A stretch of 64,000 bases of DNA from G963663365 sp963663365 (GTDB taxonomy: Bacteria; Hinthialibacterota; Hinthialibacteria; Hinthialibacterales; G963663365): NCBI GenBank assembly GCA_963663365.2, contig CAXXIH010000008.1, forward strand, positions 124,001 through 188,000, given 5' to 3'. Of this stretch, positions 42,600-51,970 are shown piece by piece; within the stretch, counting starts at the first letter, position 1, and every line of letters starts with the position of its first letter. The position numbers and the translations under genes were made by a program. The notes under the pieces were generated by a model, which made no database searches, was not told where the DNA came from, and worked only from the letters and a program-made list of their open reading frames with translations.

Positions 42600-44681
42600 A
42601 TGATGAACACTCACTTTTCATTAACCAACTATCCTGTAATCAGTTTCGGTCTACTCGGAATACTCTTATTGTCTTCCGTACTCCCATCAATGAGTGAAGA
42701 CATCGCAGCGGCGAATTTTCCCGCATTTGAATACGACCGCCCAGAGGAACAGTTGCCGCCCGTAGCTGGTCGGCTTTTCTCCTATGTTGCAATTGGCAAT
42801 TTCACGGGCGGGGAGACTCCTTGGTTAATCCTATCAACCCAAGGGCATGGTTCAGGAACTTCCTGCTATCAACTTAACCAACACCCCCAATACCAATGGA
42901 TTGCAGGGCCGGGCCAGCCGCTCAATCTCCCTTCCAGTAGTCCTCAGACCATGGCCGATTGGGACGGCGACGGAACGGATGATTTGATCCGGGCTGAAGG
43001 GAACACAATCCGTGTTTACCTAATGACTCCCGGCACCAAGCAACCAACACCACGGAAAACCTTTATTTTGCAGGATGAGCAAGGCTCAGCATTTAAAGTC
43101 CGCGCCTCTCATTTGGCGGTCATTTTTCGAGCAGGAGTCCCGGAACTCTTGATAAGCGGTTCGAAAGAAAGCCAATACTATCCCGGAAAAAACGGACAAC
43201 AGGACGAAGATATATCCCTTGGTGGCGGGTATGACAAATACGGTGTGTGGCGAGGTGAGATTGGAATAGGATTCGTTTATTACTTCCGGAATACCGGTAC
43301 AGCGGAATCACCAGTTTTTGCCCAAGGCCGTGCATTGCTCGCCGGAAGAGGTTATGTGTCAGCGCCACTGAATGCGTATGTGTCCGCCGCAGATTGGACG
43401 GGGGATGCGCTGTTCGATCTCATCGTTGCCGATTTTAATGGGCAATTCCATTTCTATAAAAACATAGGCACCGCTGACCGGCCCTTATTTGAATTGGGTG
43501 TTCCTTTGCGTAATCGCAAAGGCGTGCCGGTAATGGCCCGCCAGTGCATGGCGAGGAGTTCAGCGTATGAATGGAATCACGACAATCAGCCGGACCTTAT
43601 AACAGGAACAGAGGATGGCTTTGTATATGTAATGCTCTGCACCGGCCATGACATCTTTGGGAATCCGGAATTCGATGAACCACAGTTAATTCGGGGAATA
43701 GATGCCACCATCGATAACGGTGTGCTCACCGTTCAATCTTTTTGCGACTGGAACAGCGACGGAGACCGGGACATCGTCATCGGCAATGCGGGTGGAGAAA
43801 TTCTGCTAATCGAGAACGCAGGAACGGATTTCAGCCCCCAATATAAGCTCGCTCAACCGCTATTTTCAGAAGGAAAACCATTGCGGATTATGGCTATGGC
43901 CAACGGTTCTCCCCAAGGTCCCAATGAGGCAACATGGGGATACGCCTGCCCATCGGTAATCGATTGGAATGGAGACAAGCATCTCGATCTAATTGTGGGT
44001 GACATTTCCGGCTTTACGACTGTCTACACCAATGATGGAAATAACGAATTAGATGGCGGACACCGTTTACTAATAGACGGTCAGGAATACAAAACGGTTT
44101 GGCGCGTACGTCCCGTTCCCATCGATTGGGATAACGACGGCGCATTGGAAGTAATTTATATGGATCGTGACAGCCGTCTCGGCGTACATGAGCAGGGCGA
44201 AGATTCATGGACACTGAAACCATTGCAGCCCTTCCGATACCTGGATGGTTCTCCGATTCAACTCGATGGCACAGGCGGCATGGAAGGGCGATGCAAACTA
44301 TGCGTGATTGATTGGGATGGCGACGGAGACTTGGATATTCTTTCCGGTCTAAAAGGCGGGACTCCCATTGCCGAATGGACCGGCTCTAACTCCAAAATCA
44401 TCTGGCTGGAACGTGTCAATGATATCAATGGAATTGCGACATTTTTAAAACCCAAAACCTTAGGGACGCAAGAAGGGCCTTTCCCTTTGGGAGATCATAC
44501 CCTGTGTCCTGTTCCCTATTTATATCCGGGTGAATTGGCGGCAAAAAACTTGGATGCGGATGGCGATGGATTCAACATCAATCCCCGGATTCAATATCTG
44601 ACGCTTACTTCGGAAGATGGGCGTCTGTACCGCATCGACCGGAATAAAATCCGCGTCATTCATGACGGAGAAAAACAATAA
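42600..44681 (+). CDS. Secreted FG-GAP/VCBS beta-propeller protein
   Basis: A 693-residue protein with an N-terminal hydrophobic export segment (about residues 10-30). Seven copies of a D-W-x-x-D-x-x-x-D-[LI]-[IV] calcium-type motif follow (ADWDGDGTDDLI, ADWTGDALFDLI, EWNHDNQPDLI, CDWNSDGDRDIV, IDWNGDKHLDLI, IDWDNDGALEVI, IDWDGDGDLDIL), giving a seven-bladed propeller. Such proteins bind ligands outside the cell and some are lyases or adhesins; no catalytic residues can be assigned. Two adjacent ATGs at 42600 and 42603 are possible starts and no ribosome site is clear. It follows the STAS gene by 83 bases. Confidence 0.8.
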   Translation: MMNTHFSLTNYPVISFGLLGILLLSSVLPSMSEDIAAANFPAFEYDRPEEQLPPVAGRLFSYVAIGNFTGGETPWLILSTQGHGSGTSCYQLNQHPQYQWIAGPGQPLNLPSSSPQTMADWDGDGTDDLIRAEGNTIRVYLMTPGTKQPTPRKTFILQDEQGSAFKVRASHLAVIFRAGVPELLISGSKESQYYPGKNGQQDEDISLGGGYDKYGVWRGEIGIGFVYYFRNTGTAESPVFAQGRALLAGRGYVSAPLNAYVSAADWTGDALFDLIVADFNGQFHFYKNIGTADRPLFELGVPLRNRKGVPVMARQCMARSSAYEWNHDNQPDLITGTEDGFVYVMLCTGHDIFGNPEFDEPQLIRGIDATIDNGVLTVQSFCDWNSDGDRDIVIGNAGGEILLIENAGTDFSPQYKLAQPLFSEGKPLRIMAMANGSPQGPNEATWGYACPSVIDWNGDKHLDLIVGDISGFTTVYTNDGNNELDGGHRLLIDGQEYKTVWRVRPVPIDWDNDGALEVIYMDRDSRLGVHEQGEDSWTLKPLQPFRYLDGSPIQLDGTGGMEGRCKLCVIDWDGDGDLDILSGLKGGTPIAEWTGSNSKIIWLERVNDINGIATFLKPKTLGTQEGPFPLGDHTLCPVPYLYPGELAAKNLDADGDGFNINPRIQYLTLTSEDGRLYRIDRNKIRVIHDGEKQ

Positions 44682-44717
44682 AACCAAACGGTGATTATGC
44701 CTGCCGGTAGACAGCCA

Positions 44718-45830
44718 CTACCCTTTGCGTAGCGGGGCACGCAGCAATTCGCGATACCACTGCTCCATTTGCAGCATATTGGTATTACGGCCGCAATGCT
44801 TTTCAGCGGTTAAACGGTTTTCTCTTCCCCATCTTTTTGAGCGTTCGGGCTGAAGCAGCATCTCTGAAATTGCGTGGGCCGTTGCATCCACATCGCCAAC
44901 CGGAACGATGGCGCCATTGCGGTTCTGAGTGACCCATTCCCGATTTGCAGGCAAGTCCGACAAGACAACCGGTAATGAGGAGGCAAACGCCTCTAAAAGT
45001 GAAACCGGAGTGCTGTCAGATTCGGGCACGGAAACAAAGACGGAGGCTCGTGCATACCAATCCCGCAATTCTGCTTCTTCGGTCCATCCCGGAAATAGAA
45101 CGCGCCGGGATAATCCCAGTTCACGCACCAACGCTTCAAGGTCAGGGCGCAGATAATCATCGCCGATCATGACCAGCTGGGCCTTCGGAACAAACTCCGC
45201 AACCCGGCGAAAGGCATGGATAATGGTCTCCAGACGGTAAAGAGGACGCATACGCCGGGTGGAAAGCACAATTGGTGGATTTCCGCGTGTCGGCGCCACA
45301 GAATAACGCTCAAGCGGGACTCCGAATTGCCACCATTCAAGCGGAGCCTCCGGTGATGCCAACCGGCGGGCTTCATCAAGCAGATGATGGGCATCACCGG
45401 TTATAAGATCCGCCGAGCGCAATGATTCAACGATGGCGACTTCTTGAAAATACCCTTCTTCGGGAACGCGCAATACATCGCTGCCCCAACAGGTCATTAC
45501 CAGGGGATGCCGCCGTGCCAGCAAAGCCCAATACCCATATCCGGAAACATTATGAGCGTGCACGATATCCGGAGGAAAACGCCGCAAATAGGCCCCAACA
45601 CGTTTCCCGGCGATCAAATGACGAAGAGGACCAAAACCGCGCCGGGGCACAATACGATGCACAATCGCGCCGGGAACGGTTACCGGAACATCGGTTAAAA
45701 ACGTCACACGGTGTCCCCGCTGTACGAGCCACTCCATAAAAAACCGGTTATGAATGGATCCGCCATCACCGATGACAGCGATATTCAATGGATACGAAAC
45801 CGGCTCAATTGGCTGAGGTTTTGTCATCAT
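44718..45830 (-). CDS. GT4-type glycosyltransferase
   Basis: A 370-residue GT-B retaining glycosyltransferase. The N-terminal half contains AVIGDGGSIHNRFFMEWLVQRGHRV and HAHNVSGYGYWALLARR. The C-terminal donor-binding half contains LSTRRMRPLYRLETIIHAFR, VMIGDD, FPGWTEEAELRDWYARASVFVSVPESDSTPVSLLEAFASSLPVV and NREWVTQNRNGAIV. The usual E-x7-E donor motif reads D-x7-E. It probably adds a sugar to a surface glycan. Its start overlaps the upstream GT-C-like gene by 26 bases, so the two are likely coupled. Confidence 0.9.
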   Translation of the reverse strand: MMTKPQPIEPVSYPLNIAVIGDGGSIHNRFFMEWLVQRGHRVTFLTDVPVTVPGAIVHRIVPRRGFGPLRHLIAGKRVGAYLRRFPPDIVHAHNVSGYGYWALLARRHPLVMTCWGSDVLRVPEEGYFQEVAIVESLRSADLITGDAHHLLDEARRLASPEAPLEWWQFGVPLERYSVAPTRGNPPIVLSTRRMRPLYRLETIIHAFRRVAEFVPKAQLVMIGDDYLRPDLEALVRELGLSRRVLFPGWTEEAELRDWYARASVFVSVPESDSTPVSLLEAFASSLPVVLSDLPANREWVTQNRNGAIVPVGDVDATAHAISEMLLQPERSKRWGRENRLTAEKHCGRNTNMLQMEQWYRELLRAPLRKG

Positions 45831-47445
45831 GAAGTTGAATCGCTATCCCCCAGTGTTCTTGAGGCCAGAGCCGGTAAGCAAGAGCGGCTGGCTGGCTGGT
45901 TGAATGCTCAGGATAAGTCATGATATCGGGCAACAGCGCACGCGTCCGAAAACGGTACAAACGCAATACATCCACCGTAAAATTAGGTGCAAAGATTTTA
46001 CGCAGTTCTTTCACATCGCGGAATTCCATTTGACTGTAAGCACCCGGATGCAATAACAAAACATCACCATCGGCAAAAGGAATCTCCCCGCCAAATTGTT
46101 TCGATGCATAGATTGGGAGAATATCATCTCGTCCGGCATAAAAGCGTATCTTGGGATTAACAGCCGTGGAACCATAGATTTCATCGGACCAAAGCCGCGT
46201 TTCGGCAGGCAATTCCGCAGCAAGATGTCCAAGAGCGGCGGCATTAGCCCAGCTATCACGCTGTAGAACCCAAACAGCAATCGTCATCGATATGCCAAAT
46301 AGCAGCGTTAAAGGAACGATCAGGCGCGGCCACCCGAATCCGCCGGACAAAGAATAGCGCTCCTGGAGTTCATGGCATCCATACGCTCCAAGCAGACAAA
46401 ACAAAGGAATAAGCGGCAGCCAATACCGGTATTGAAAAGACTGGAAAGCAGTCTGCACAAACCACCAGATAGCAAACAGAAAGAGAATGATACGGGCCAC
46501 GGCGATTTCGTCCGCTTCTTTCTTCAACAGCACAAAGAAACCAACCAACGCGAGGATCGCAAGCGGATAAGTTATCGCCCATGGTAAATAAATGATCCAG
46601 GCTTCGAGATAAACAGAATAGGCCAAAACCGTATTAAGCCAGCCGAAAGACGTGGCCCGTTCGGCAAATTGAGTTCCATGCCCGAATCCCCGTGTGATAA
46701 TCCAAAACGCCAATCCCGCCCAAGGCAATAGAGCGGGCATGATCCAAGCCCAAGAAACCGGCTTGGTTAATTTTTGCTCTCTGGAATCCGGTGCGCCGGA
46801 ACGCCTCCAAATGAGCCAAGCCATTAAGGGGAGGAAGATGAGGCCATGGTAGCGTGTGAGCGAGGCCAGTCCCGCCCAAAAAAGACAGAGGAGAAGAGGC
46901 TTGCGCATGGCATTTTTCTGTGAAGACAAAGCAGCCACAAAAGCTGCCAATGCGGCAACAAACAATGCACAAAAAAGCGCATCGGTCATAACACGAATTG
47001 CCCAACGATTCTGAATGGGCGCCACCAAGTAGAACCAGACAGTCCAGATTGGAATCCGCCGGTCGGAAGTCAGGATTTTTGCCAGCCAATAAAGCGGGAT
47101 GACAACAAGCGATGAGGCCAAAATTGAGACGAGCTGTCCGGCAATTAACGGACTTAGTCCGGCTTGCTCCAGAATAAGGCAACAAATCGTATAGAAGGGC
47201 GGGAAATAAGGCACATCATGCTGAAACAAGGTGAGCTGCAGAATGCCATCCGTGTACTCGCCACGATTGAAACCAAGCAGACCAAGTTTCACAATCAGCG
47301 ATGCAAGCAGAGGAAAGACAACCGCCGCCGGAAACGCATCCCGATCGTCAAGTCGAAGAGGCATATCACGGGACTGCCCAGCATGATTCCGATCCTCCTG
47401 GCCTTCTCGGTCTTTCACCTGATCCATCTCGCTGACTTCGTTCAT
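45805..47445 (-). CDS. GT-C-fold membrane glycosyltransferase (GT39/dolichyl-phosphate-mannosyltransferase-like)
   Basis: About 546 residues with roughly ten membrane helices. An acidic residue in the first periplasmic loop (NRGEYTDGILQLTLFQ) fits GT-C enzymes that use a lipid-linked sugar donor. The C-terminal part is soluble and periplasmic (ELPAETRLWSDEIYGSTAVNPKIRFYAG). It may glycosylate proteins or glycans in the periplasm. The ATG at 47445 follows a charged ~30-residue N-terminus; a GTG at 47454 is an alternative. It is cotranscribed with the overlapping GT4 gene. Confidence 0.8.
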   Translation of the reverse strand: MNEVSEMDQVKDREGQEDRNHAGQSRDMPLRLDDRDAFPAAVVFPLLASLIVKLGLLGFNRGEYTDGILQLTLFQHDVPYFPPFYTICCLILEQAGLSPLIAGQLVSILASSLVVIPLYWLAKILTSDRRIPIWTVWFYLVAPIQNRWAIRVMTDALFCALFVAALAAFVAALSSQKNAMRKPLLLCLFWAGLASLTRYHGLIFLPLMAWLIWRRSGAPDSREQKLTKPVSWAWIMPALLPWAGLAFWIITRGFGHGTQFAERATSFGWLNTVLAYSVYLEAWIIYLPWAITYPLAILALVGFFVLLKKEADEIAVARIILFLFAIWWFVQTAFQSFQYRYWLPLIPLFCLLGAYGCHELQERYSLSGGFGWPRLIVPLTLLFGISMTIAVWVLQRDSWANAAALGHLAAELPAETRLWSDEIYGSTAVNPKIRFYAGRDDILPIYASKQFGGEIPFADGDVLLLHPGAYSQMEFRDVKELRKIFAPNFTVDVLRLYRFRTRALLPDIMTYPEHSTSQPAALAYRLWPQEHWGIAIQLHDDKTSAN

Positions 47446-47618
47446 GATACGCACTTATCCGTAAGCGTAGCGTACAGCCAGGTTTAAGGATGGGGAACGC
47501 AGGAACACAACATGATTCAGACACGGCTTGAAAGATTCTCTGGTGTCACTCAAAGCAACACAGGTACAAAATCGGCGGTAGACTATGTAATAGCCATATT
47601 ATTTGGAGAGACTCTCAT

Positions 47619-47957
47619 ATGCCCCCCCAAGGAAAAAAGAAGAGTTCTGAAATGGAAAACTTAAAGCCGCGCATTATCCGCGATGGGCTTATTGACGAAA
47701 TGCTAATTTCTATGGCTTTGCTTCGGAATCAGTTGAATGCGGACCCAAAGGTTCAGAAAAAAGAGCAGAACTACATCATACGGTTGGAAAATACCATCAA
47801 TCTCTTCAAAATTCGGCGTGACGAGCTTATTGGCTTGGAGCGGGCCATCGATGTGCTTCCCAACGATGCAGAAAAACAAAAAGAAGAACTACGCGTGCAA
47901 GCCCGCGAAATCCGTGATCAAATTATGTCTAAATACGATGATGTGATGGGCAGTTAG
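47619..47957 (+). CDS. Small coiled-coil protein of unknown function
   Basis: A 112-residue, highly charged protein. A basic N-terminus (PPQGKKKSSEMEN) precedes two long amphipathic helices with heptad-like leucines (LIDEMLISMALLRNQLNAD and the later DELIGLERAIDVLPND). No signal peptide, membrane segment or domain is recognised. A GGAGAG site lies eight bases upstream of the ATG, so it is probably translated. It stands alone between the GT-C gene (divergent) and the CobW-family gene (convergent). Confidence 0.6.
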   Translation: MPPQGKKKSSEMENLKPRIIRDGLIDEMLISMALLRNQLNADPKVQKKEQNYIIRLENTINLFKIRRDELIGLERAIDVLPNDAEKQKEELRVQAREIRDQIMSKYDDVMGS

Positions 47958-48009
47958 CCCTCAGTAAATGATTCATCAGCTAGTCTCAGTAATCTTATTC
48001 CAACAACTT

Positions 48010-49224
48010 TCAAGTAATGCCCAATCCGCCGATTTGCACCATTGGCTGCGGGCGTTCGGGTATAAGGACATCCTTTCTTTCAATTTCAAGTTCAATTCGT
48101 TGTATGGCGGCAACTTCCACTAGAGCCCGATGTATACATTCCGCCATTTCCTTAGGCTCGCCGGTTGCTCGAAGATTGACAATCAAGCGCAGCCCCTCGA
48201 CCGGGCTCGATAACATCCGGCCATCCCCTCTCTCAATAGGTTCGAGAGTTACAGAACCACCGCTATGCGTTAACCCGGCACGCAATGAGATACGGTCATC
48301 TTCAGCAAATATCTTAAGGTGAGCAATCAGCCTATCGCCCAGCAAATCATCCACACGATGAAGTATCCCCTGTGCAAGGGCAGCCAAATCGCATGTGCCG
48401 GTACCCACTCGGACATTGGTATTGCAGCTGGCCTTAATGTTGATCCAACCCAATTGCGACTCGGCGCGGGCAAAACGAGGCCGGTCCTTTTCCATAGAGA
48501 TGGGACTACCGGCATGAGGGGATTCTGCCAGATCATCCAATGCGGCAAGCCAGTCCTCAATCCCCTGCCCTGTTTTGGCTGAAATTTGATGCGTGCGCGG
48601 CTCCCGTCCGGTTTTACGGTAATAACACATACGCACGCGTTCTTCGCTCAGGTTAAAAGTCTTATCGTCATAGGCGTCACGCTTGGTAAAGACAAGCAAA
48701 TCCGCCTCAAGAAACTGGGATTCATATAAATGCCGGATATCATCCGGCCAAGTTTCTCGATTTTGGATTTCAGAATCTCCATCCATAGCCAACTGCCGTA
48801 CGGGATCGACCAAGACGGTGAGCGGCATAACGGTGTAGCGTTCGCCCGTGTGTTTTTTCAGCGGTTCAACAACCGTGGGGATTAATTCCGAACAGGTTCC
48901 GACCGGTTCGGCAACAATGACATCCGGACGGTATTCTTGAAAAAGCGTATCGGCAGCCTTTAGAAAATCGTGGAACCGGGCACAGATACACCCTCCGACA
49001 ATTTCACGAACGGCAATGCCTTGGGTCTGAATGACAGCGGTATCCACCAAGCCGCCGGTTTGATCGTTGGTGATTAAAGCGCAACGTTTATCCTTCGCGG
49101 CGAAATGGCGTGCGAGTGCGCAAAGCGCAGTCGTTTTACCCGATCCCAAAAAGCCACCAATAACATAAATGCGAATCGGTTCCGGAGCCGGGCCGCTGTT
49201 TTGTTGGAGGTCAGATTCCTGCAT
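48010..49224 (-). CDS. CobW/COG0523-family metal-chaperone-type GTPase
   Basis: A 404-residue G3E GTPase. The P-loop GGFLGSGKTT (23-32) and ITNDQTGGLVDT start the domain, followed by VIVAEPVGTCSELIPTVVEPL, LLVFTKRD and a C-terminal beta domain. The COG0523 metal motif is usually C-x-C-C; here it reads C79-I-C81-A (GGCICARF), so one metal-binding cysteine is missing. Relatives place zinc, cobalt or iron into target proteins. It starts seven bases after the GH116-like gene, so both are probably on one transcript. Target metal unknown. Confidence 0.82.
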   Translation of the reverse strand: MQESDLQQNSGPAPEPIRIYVIGGFLGSGKTTALCALARHFAAKDKRCALITNDQTGGLVDTAVIQTQGIAVREIVGGCICARFHDFLKAADTLFQEYRPDVIVAEPVGTCSELIPTVVEPLKKHTGERYTVMPLTVLVDPVRQLAMDGDSEIQNRETWPDDIRHLYESQFLEADLLVFTKRDAYDDKTFNLSEERVRMCYYRKTGREPRTHQISAKTGQGIEDWLAALDDLAESPHAGSPISMEKDRPRFARAESQLGWINIKASCNTNVRVGTGTCDLAALAQGILHRVDDLLGDRLIAHLKIFAEDDRISLRAGLTHSGGSVTLEPIERGDGRMLSSPVEGLRLIVNLRATGEPKEMAECIHRALVEVAAIQRIELEIERKDVLIPERPQPMVQIGGLGIT

Positions 49225-49231
49225 CGTTCTC

Positions 49232-51862
49232 TTACGCAGAAACCTCTACATGCAAGGTCTCTCCGGCAGGCAATAGAATCGGATCATTGAACCGAACGCA
49301 CACTTGGGAGCCATCAACACGTGCCTCGGCTGTATACACACGCTCACCGCAACAAACATCCACATCGGGGATATCGTCCGCATCGAGCCGTTTGGGTTTA
49401 GGAATTCGGATTTCACCGAGTTTCAAGCAGCCGTGCAGCATTTGGAGTTCAGATTCGATTTCACGGTTGCGAAGTTTCTGACGGTAATTGCCCCAACCGG
49501 GATCGCAAGACCAAAAACATTGAAAATCCTTTTCCTCAATCACCGGCAGGAAACCGATACTCAATTGAGGCCCGCTGTAGCGGAAACCGGAGAGCGCCAA
49601 AAGCACCGACCAGCTGGCAAGGGCGCGTGCATAATGGTGGCCGCACTCAATCTCATCCCAAGGATTGCGGCGCTGCCCATCATGCCGGTCACGCACTGCG
49701 CGGACGATATCCAAACCTTCTTGAATATAGCCTTCATAAATCAAATGAGCGGCCACTTGATACTCGATGCCGGTCCAAACCTCATCGGAATAGACAAAGG
49801 GCAGCGGCGGGCGGTTGCCGCGCGGCCACGAGCAAAGCAAAAGGCCGCCTTCATCACCTAATGCAAAAATACGTTGGGGGTTGTAGTGATCTGAAAGCAC
49901 AGGTTTGAAATTGTATTTGTAGACTGCATACATAGAACTTTTGACATGCTCTTGGGGCAACACATACCCCAATCCATTTACATGCGCCATCCACTGCCCA
50001 AGGAGCTGATCGGAAAGGCAACCGTCACCGAGTTGATATTTAACTTCTTTGGCCTTATCGAAAACCTGATTGTAGTATTCGCCGTTCCAACATTGGCTAT
50101 CGAGATTTGCCCGGCCATTGGCCGCAATACTCCGGTAGTTTTTTGCAGCCTCGGCATCTCCCATCGCCTCAGCCATTCGCGCTCCCGCCTCAAGCGCGGC
50201 GAGGTAGATCGCCCCCATCATGGGATTCGGCCCAAAGTATTCAATATCGTACGTATTGTGCTGTTCGCCCTCCATCACGCCATCGCGGTCTTTATCCCAA
50301 TCGTGCCAAGCGTATTCAAGCGCGCGTTTCGCGCCAGGCCATACACTGCGCAAATAATCGTCATCGCCTGAGAGTTGCCATTCACGATACAGTTTGACAA
50401 TCGTCCCCATCTGCCCATCGGCGGCGGGTTTCCAATTCCAACGAGTAAGGCCAACCGGAATCAGCGTACGAAATGCCATGTGTCCTTCTTCATTGGTGTT
50501 GGTATTGAAATCGATAATTCGCACACTGCGTTCAAGCGAGGGAAATAGATGGGCCAAGGTTTGCTCATAATTCCAAACATGCGTGCAATTAAGCGGGCAA
50601 CATCCACCGTGGTCCGTGGTGCCTTCAAAGCCCCAGAAATGACCGTCATCCGTAATAAAGCATGTGTTCGATTTGAGGATAGACGCTTGGCTTGAAACCG
50701 CATCCAAAACCTCCGGCGGCAGTGTGGAATCGAACAAAGCATCATGGAACTGTTTGGTTTCGCTTTCCAAACGTTCGAGATTCTTCCAGGTATAATCTGC
50801 AACAGCCCAAGCATCGGCAAAATGGTTGGTGTAATAGTTTTTGAGACGCTTGCCTTTGATTTCCTTTTCACTATTCCAGTAGTTTTCGCGCTGGGGAAAA
50901 TGCCAAGCCAATAGAAACGGGAATGTCTTGCTTTCGCCCGGCTCAAGATGGGCGGAGAGACAGAGCGAACCGGTATCGGTCTGGTTTTCTTTGGTGGGAT
51001 CGGATGGCTGACCTTCGGTTAAGCGTCCATCCTCGGAAAAATCATTCCAGAACAGACTCTGATCGTCAAACCAACCGCTTCGCGCCCAGCGCGTCAGATA
51101 CGTAACATCCGTATGCGGAGTTACCAGAGCCATGGTTCCGAATTTATGATGATCATCAGCATGCCTGTTTCCGGTCATACGCAAACCGCGCAGGCCGTCT
51201 TTGGCCACGTAGGTATTTTGATTCTTCCCGAATTCATCATCGCCGCAGATATTGAGTTGGGACATCTGCACAGAAATATCCATCGGTTTGCGGGATGTGT
51301 TTTCAATTTGCCAATAAAACACGGCCACCGGCAAAGAGGAGTCCTTAACATTGCCGGGAATAAACGGATTGAAAGTCTCAAGATTGGCCCGGACCGGGAT
51401 ATTTTCATCTTCAAGTTCCAACCGGGCAAATGGATAGGCCCCATAAAATTTTGCACGGTCAAAACGGGGCATCCCGGGCATACCATCTCTTGAAAGGCCC
51501 ATCCAGCCGGGGAACGGTGGGTTGAGTTGAGATTCGAGAATTAGCGCGCGCGGCTCTCCGCCCTCTTGCCGGTACCATAATGCAAAACAGGTATTCGCCA
51601 GCGTTCGGTTTTTGCTGGGGTGATTACAGATTTCCCAATCCCGCAACTGGCCTCGTCCTCCCAAGGCCACCGAACCGGTACCGATCCCACCCAAGGGAAA
51701 TGCCACCTCACCCAAATTGGGCGACTCTAAAATCCGCCAACATTGTTCAGTGCGGGATTTCCATGCACGGGTTTTGGCATGGGCTGTAGTAGCGCCGCTG
51801 AATAATCCAAGAAATGGAGCCGCCGTTACGATTTTGAGTGCGTCGCGCCGTGGCATAGACAT
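49232..51862 (-). CDS. Tat-exported GH116/DUF608-type beta-glycosidase
   Basis: An 876-residue protein. A twin-Arg leader (MPRRDALKIVTAAPFLGLF... AHA) marks Tat export. The N-terminal beta domain carries EVAFPLGGIGTGSVALGGRGQLRDWEI, the hallmark of the GBA2/GH116 family. The (alpha/alpha)6 catalytic domain carries LNCTHVWNYEQTLAHLFPSLE, HNTYDIEYFGPNPMMGAIYLAALEAGARMAEA and FVYSDEVWTGIEYQVAAHLI. Catalytic acids are expected in these conserved stretches but I cannot assign them exactly. It probably hydrolyses beta-glucosides or beta-xylosides. The start at 51862 has AGAGG seven bases upstream; an upstream frame adds nine residues. Confidence 0.85.
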   Translation of the reverse strand: MSMPRRDALKIVTAAPFLGLFSGATTAHAKTRAWKSRTEQCWRILESPNLGEVAFPLGGIGTGSVALGGRGQLRDWEICNHPSKNRTLANTCFALWYRQEGGEPRALILESQLNPPFPGWMGLSRDGMPGMPRFDRAKFYGAYPFARLELEDENIPVRANLETFNPFIPGNVKDSSLPVAVFYWQIENTSRKPMDISVQMSQLNICGDDEFGKNQNTYVAKDGLRGLRMTGNRHADDHHKFGTMALVTPHTDVTYLTRWARSGWFDDQSLFWNDFSEDGRLTEGQPSDPTKENQTDTGSLCLSAHLEPGESKTFPFLLAWHFPQRENYWNSEKEIKGKRLKNYYTNHFADAWAVADYTWKNLERLESETKQFHDALFDSTLPPEVLDAVSSQASILKSNTCFITDDGHFWGFEGTTDHGGCCPLNCTHVWNYEQTLAHLFPSLERSVRIIDFNTNTNEEGHMAFRTLIPVGLTRWNWKPAADGQMGTIVKLYREWQLSGDDDYLRSVWPGAKRALEYAWHDWDKDRDGVMEGEQHNTYDIEYFGPNPMMGAIYLAALEAGARMAEAMGDAEAAKNYRSIAANGRANLDSQCWNGEYYNQVFDKAKEVKYQLGDGCLSDQLLGQWMAHVNGLGYVLPQEHVKSSMYAVYKYNFKPVLSDHYNPQRIFALGDEGGLLLCSWPRGNRPPLPFVYSDEVWTGIEYQVAAHLIYEGYIQEGLDIVRAVRDRHDGQRRNPWDEIECGHHYARALASWSVLLALSGFRYSGPQLSIGFLPVIEEKDFQCFWSCDPGWGNYRQKLRNREIESELQMLHGCLKLGEIRIPKPKRLDADDIPDVDVCCGERVYTAEARVDGSQVCVRFNDPILLPAGETLHVEVSA

Positions 51863-51970
51863 CGCATGACCTCTCGATAAGAAATACAAATGATCATTCC
51901 ATGAAGTGCGATTGTGTCAGAGAAAAAGAGCGGTGACAAGGAGTCAAATAAATGCTTGCGCAAGTGGCTT

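Noticed and set aside
46634..47185. Alternative-frame translation of 183 codons within the GT-C gene
   Set aside because: It lies wholly inside a well-supported membrane-protein gene and has no ribosome site or recognisable domain.
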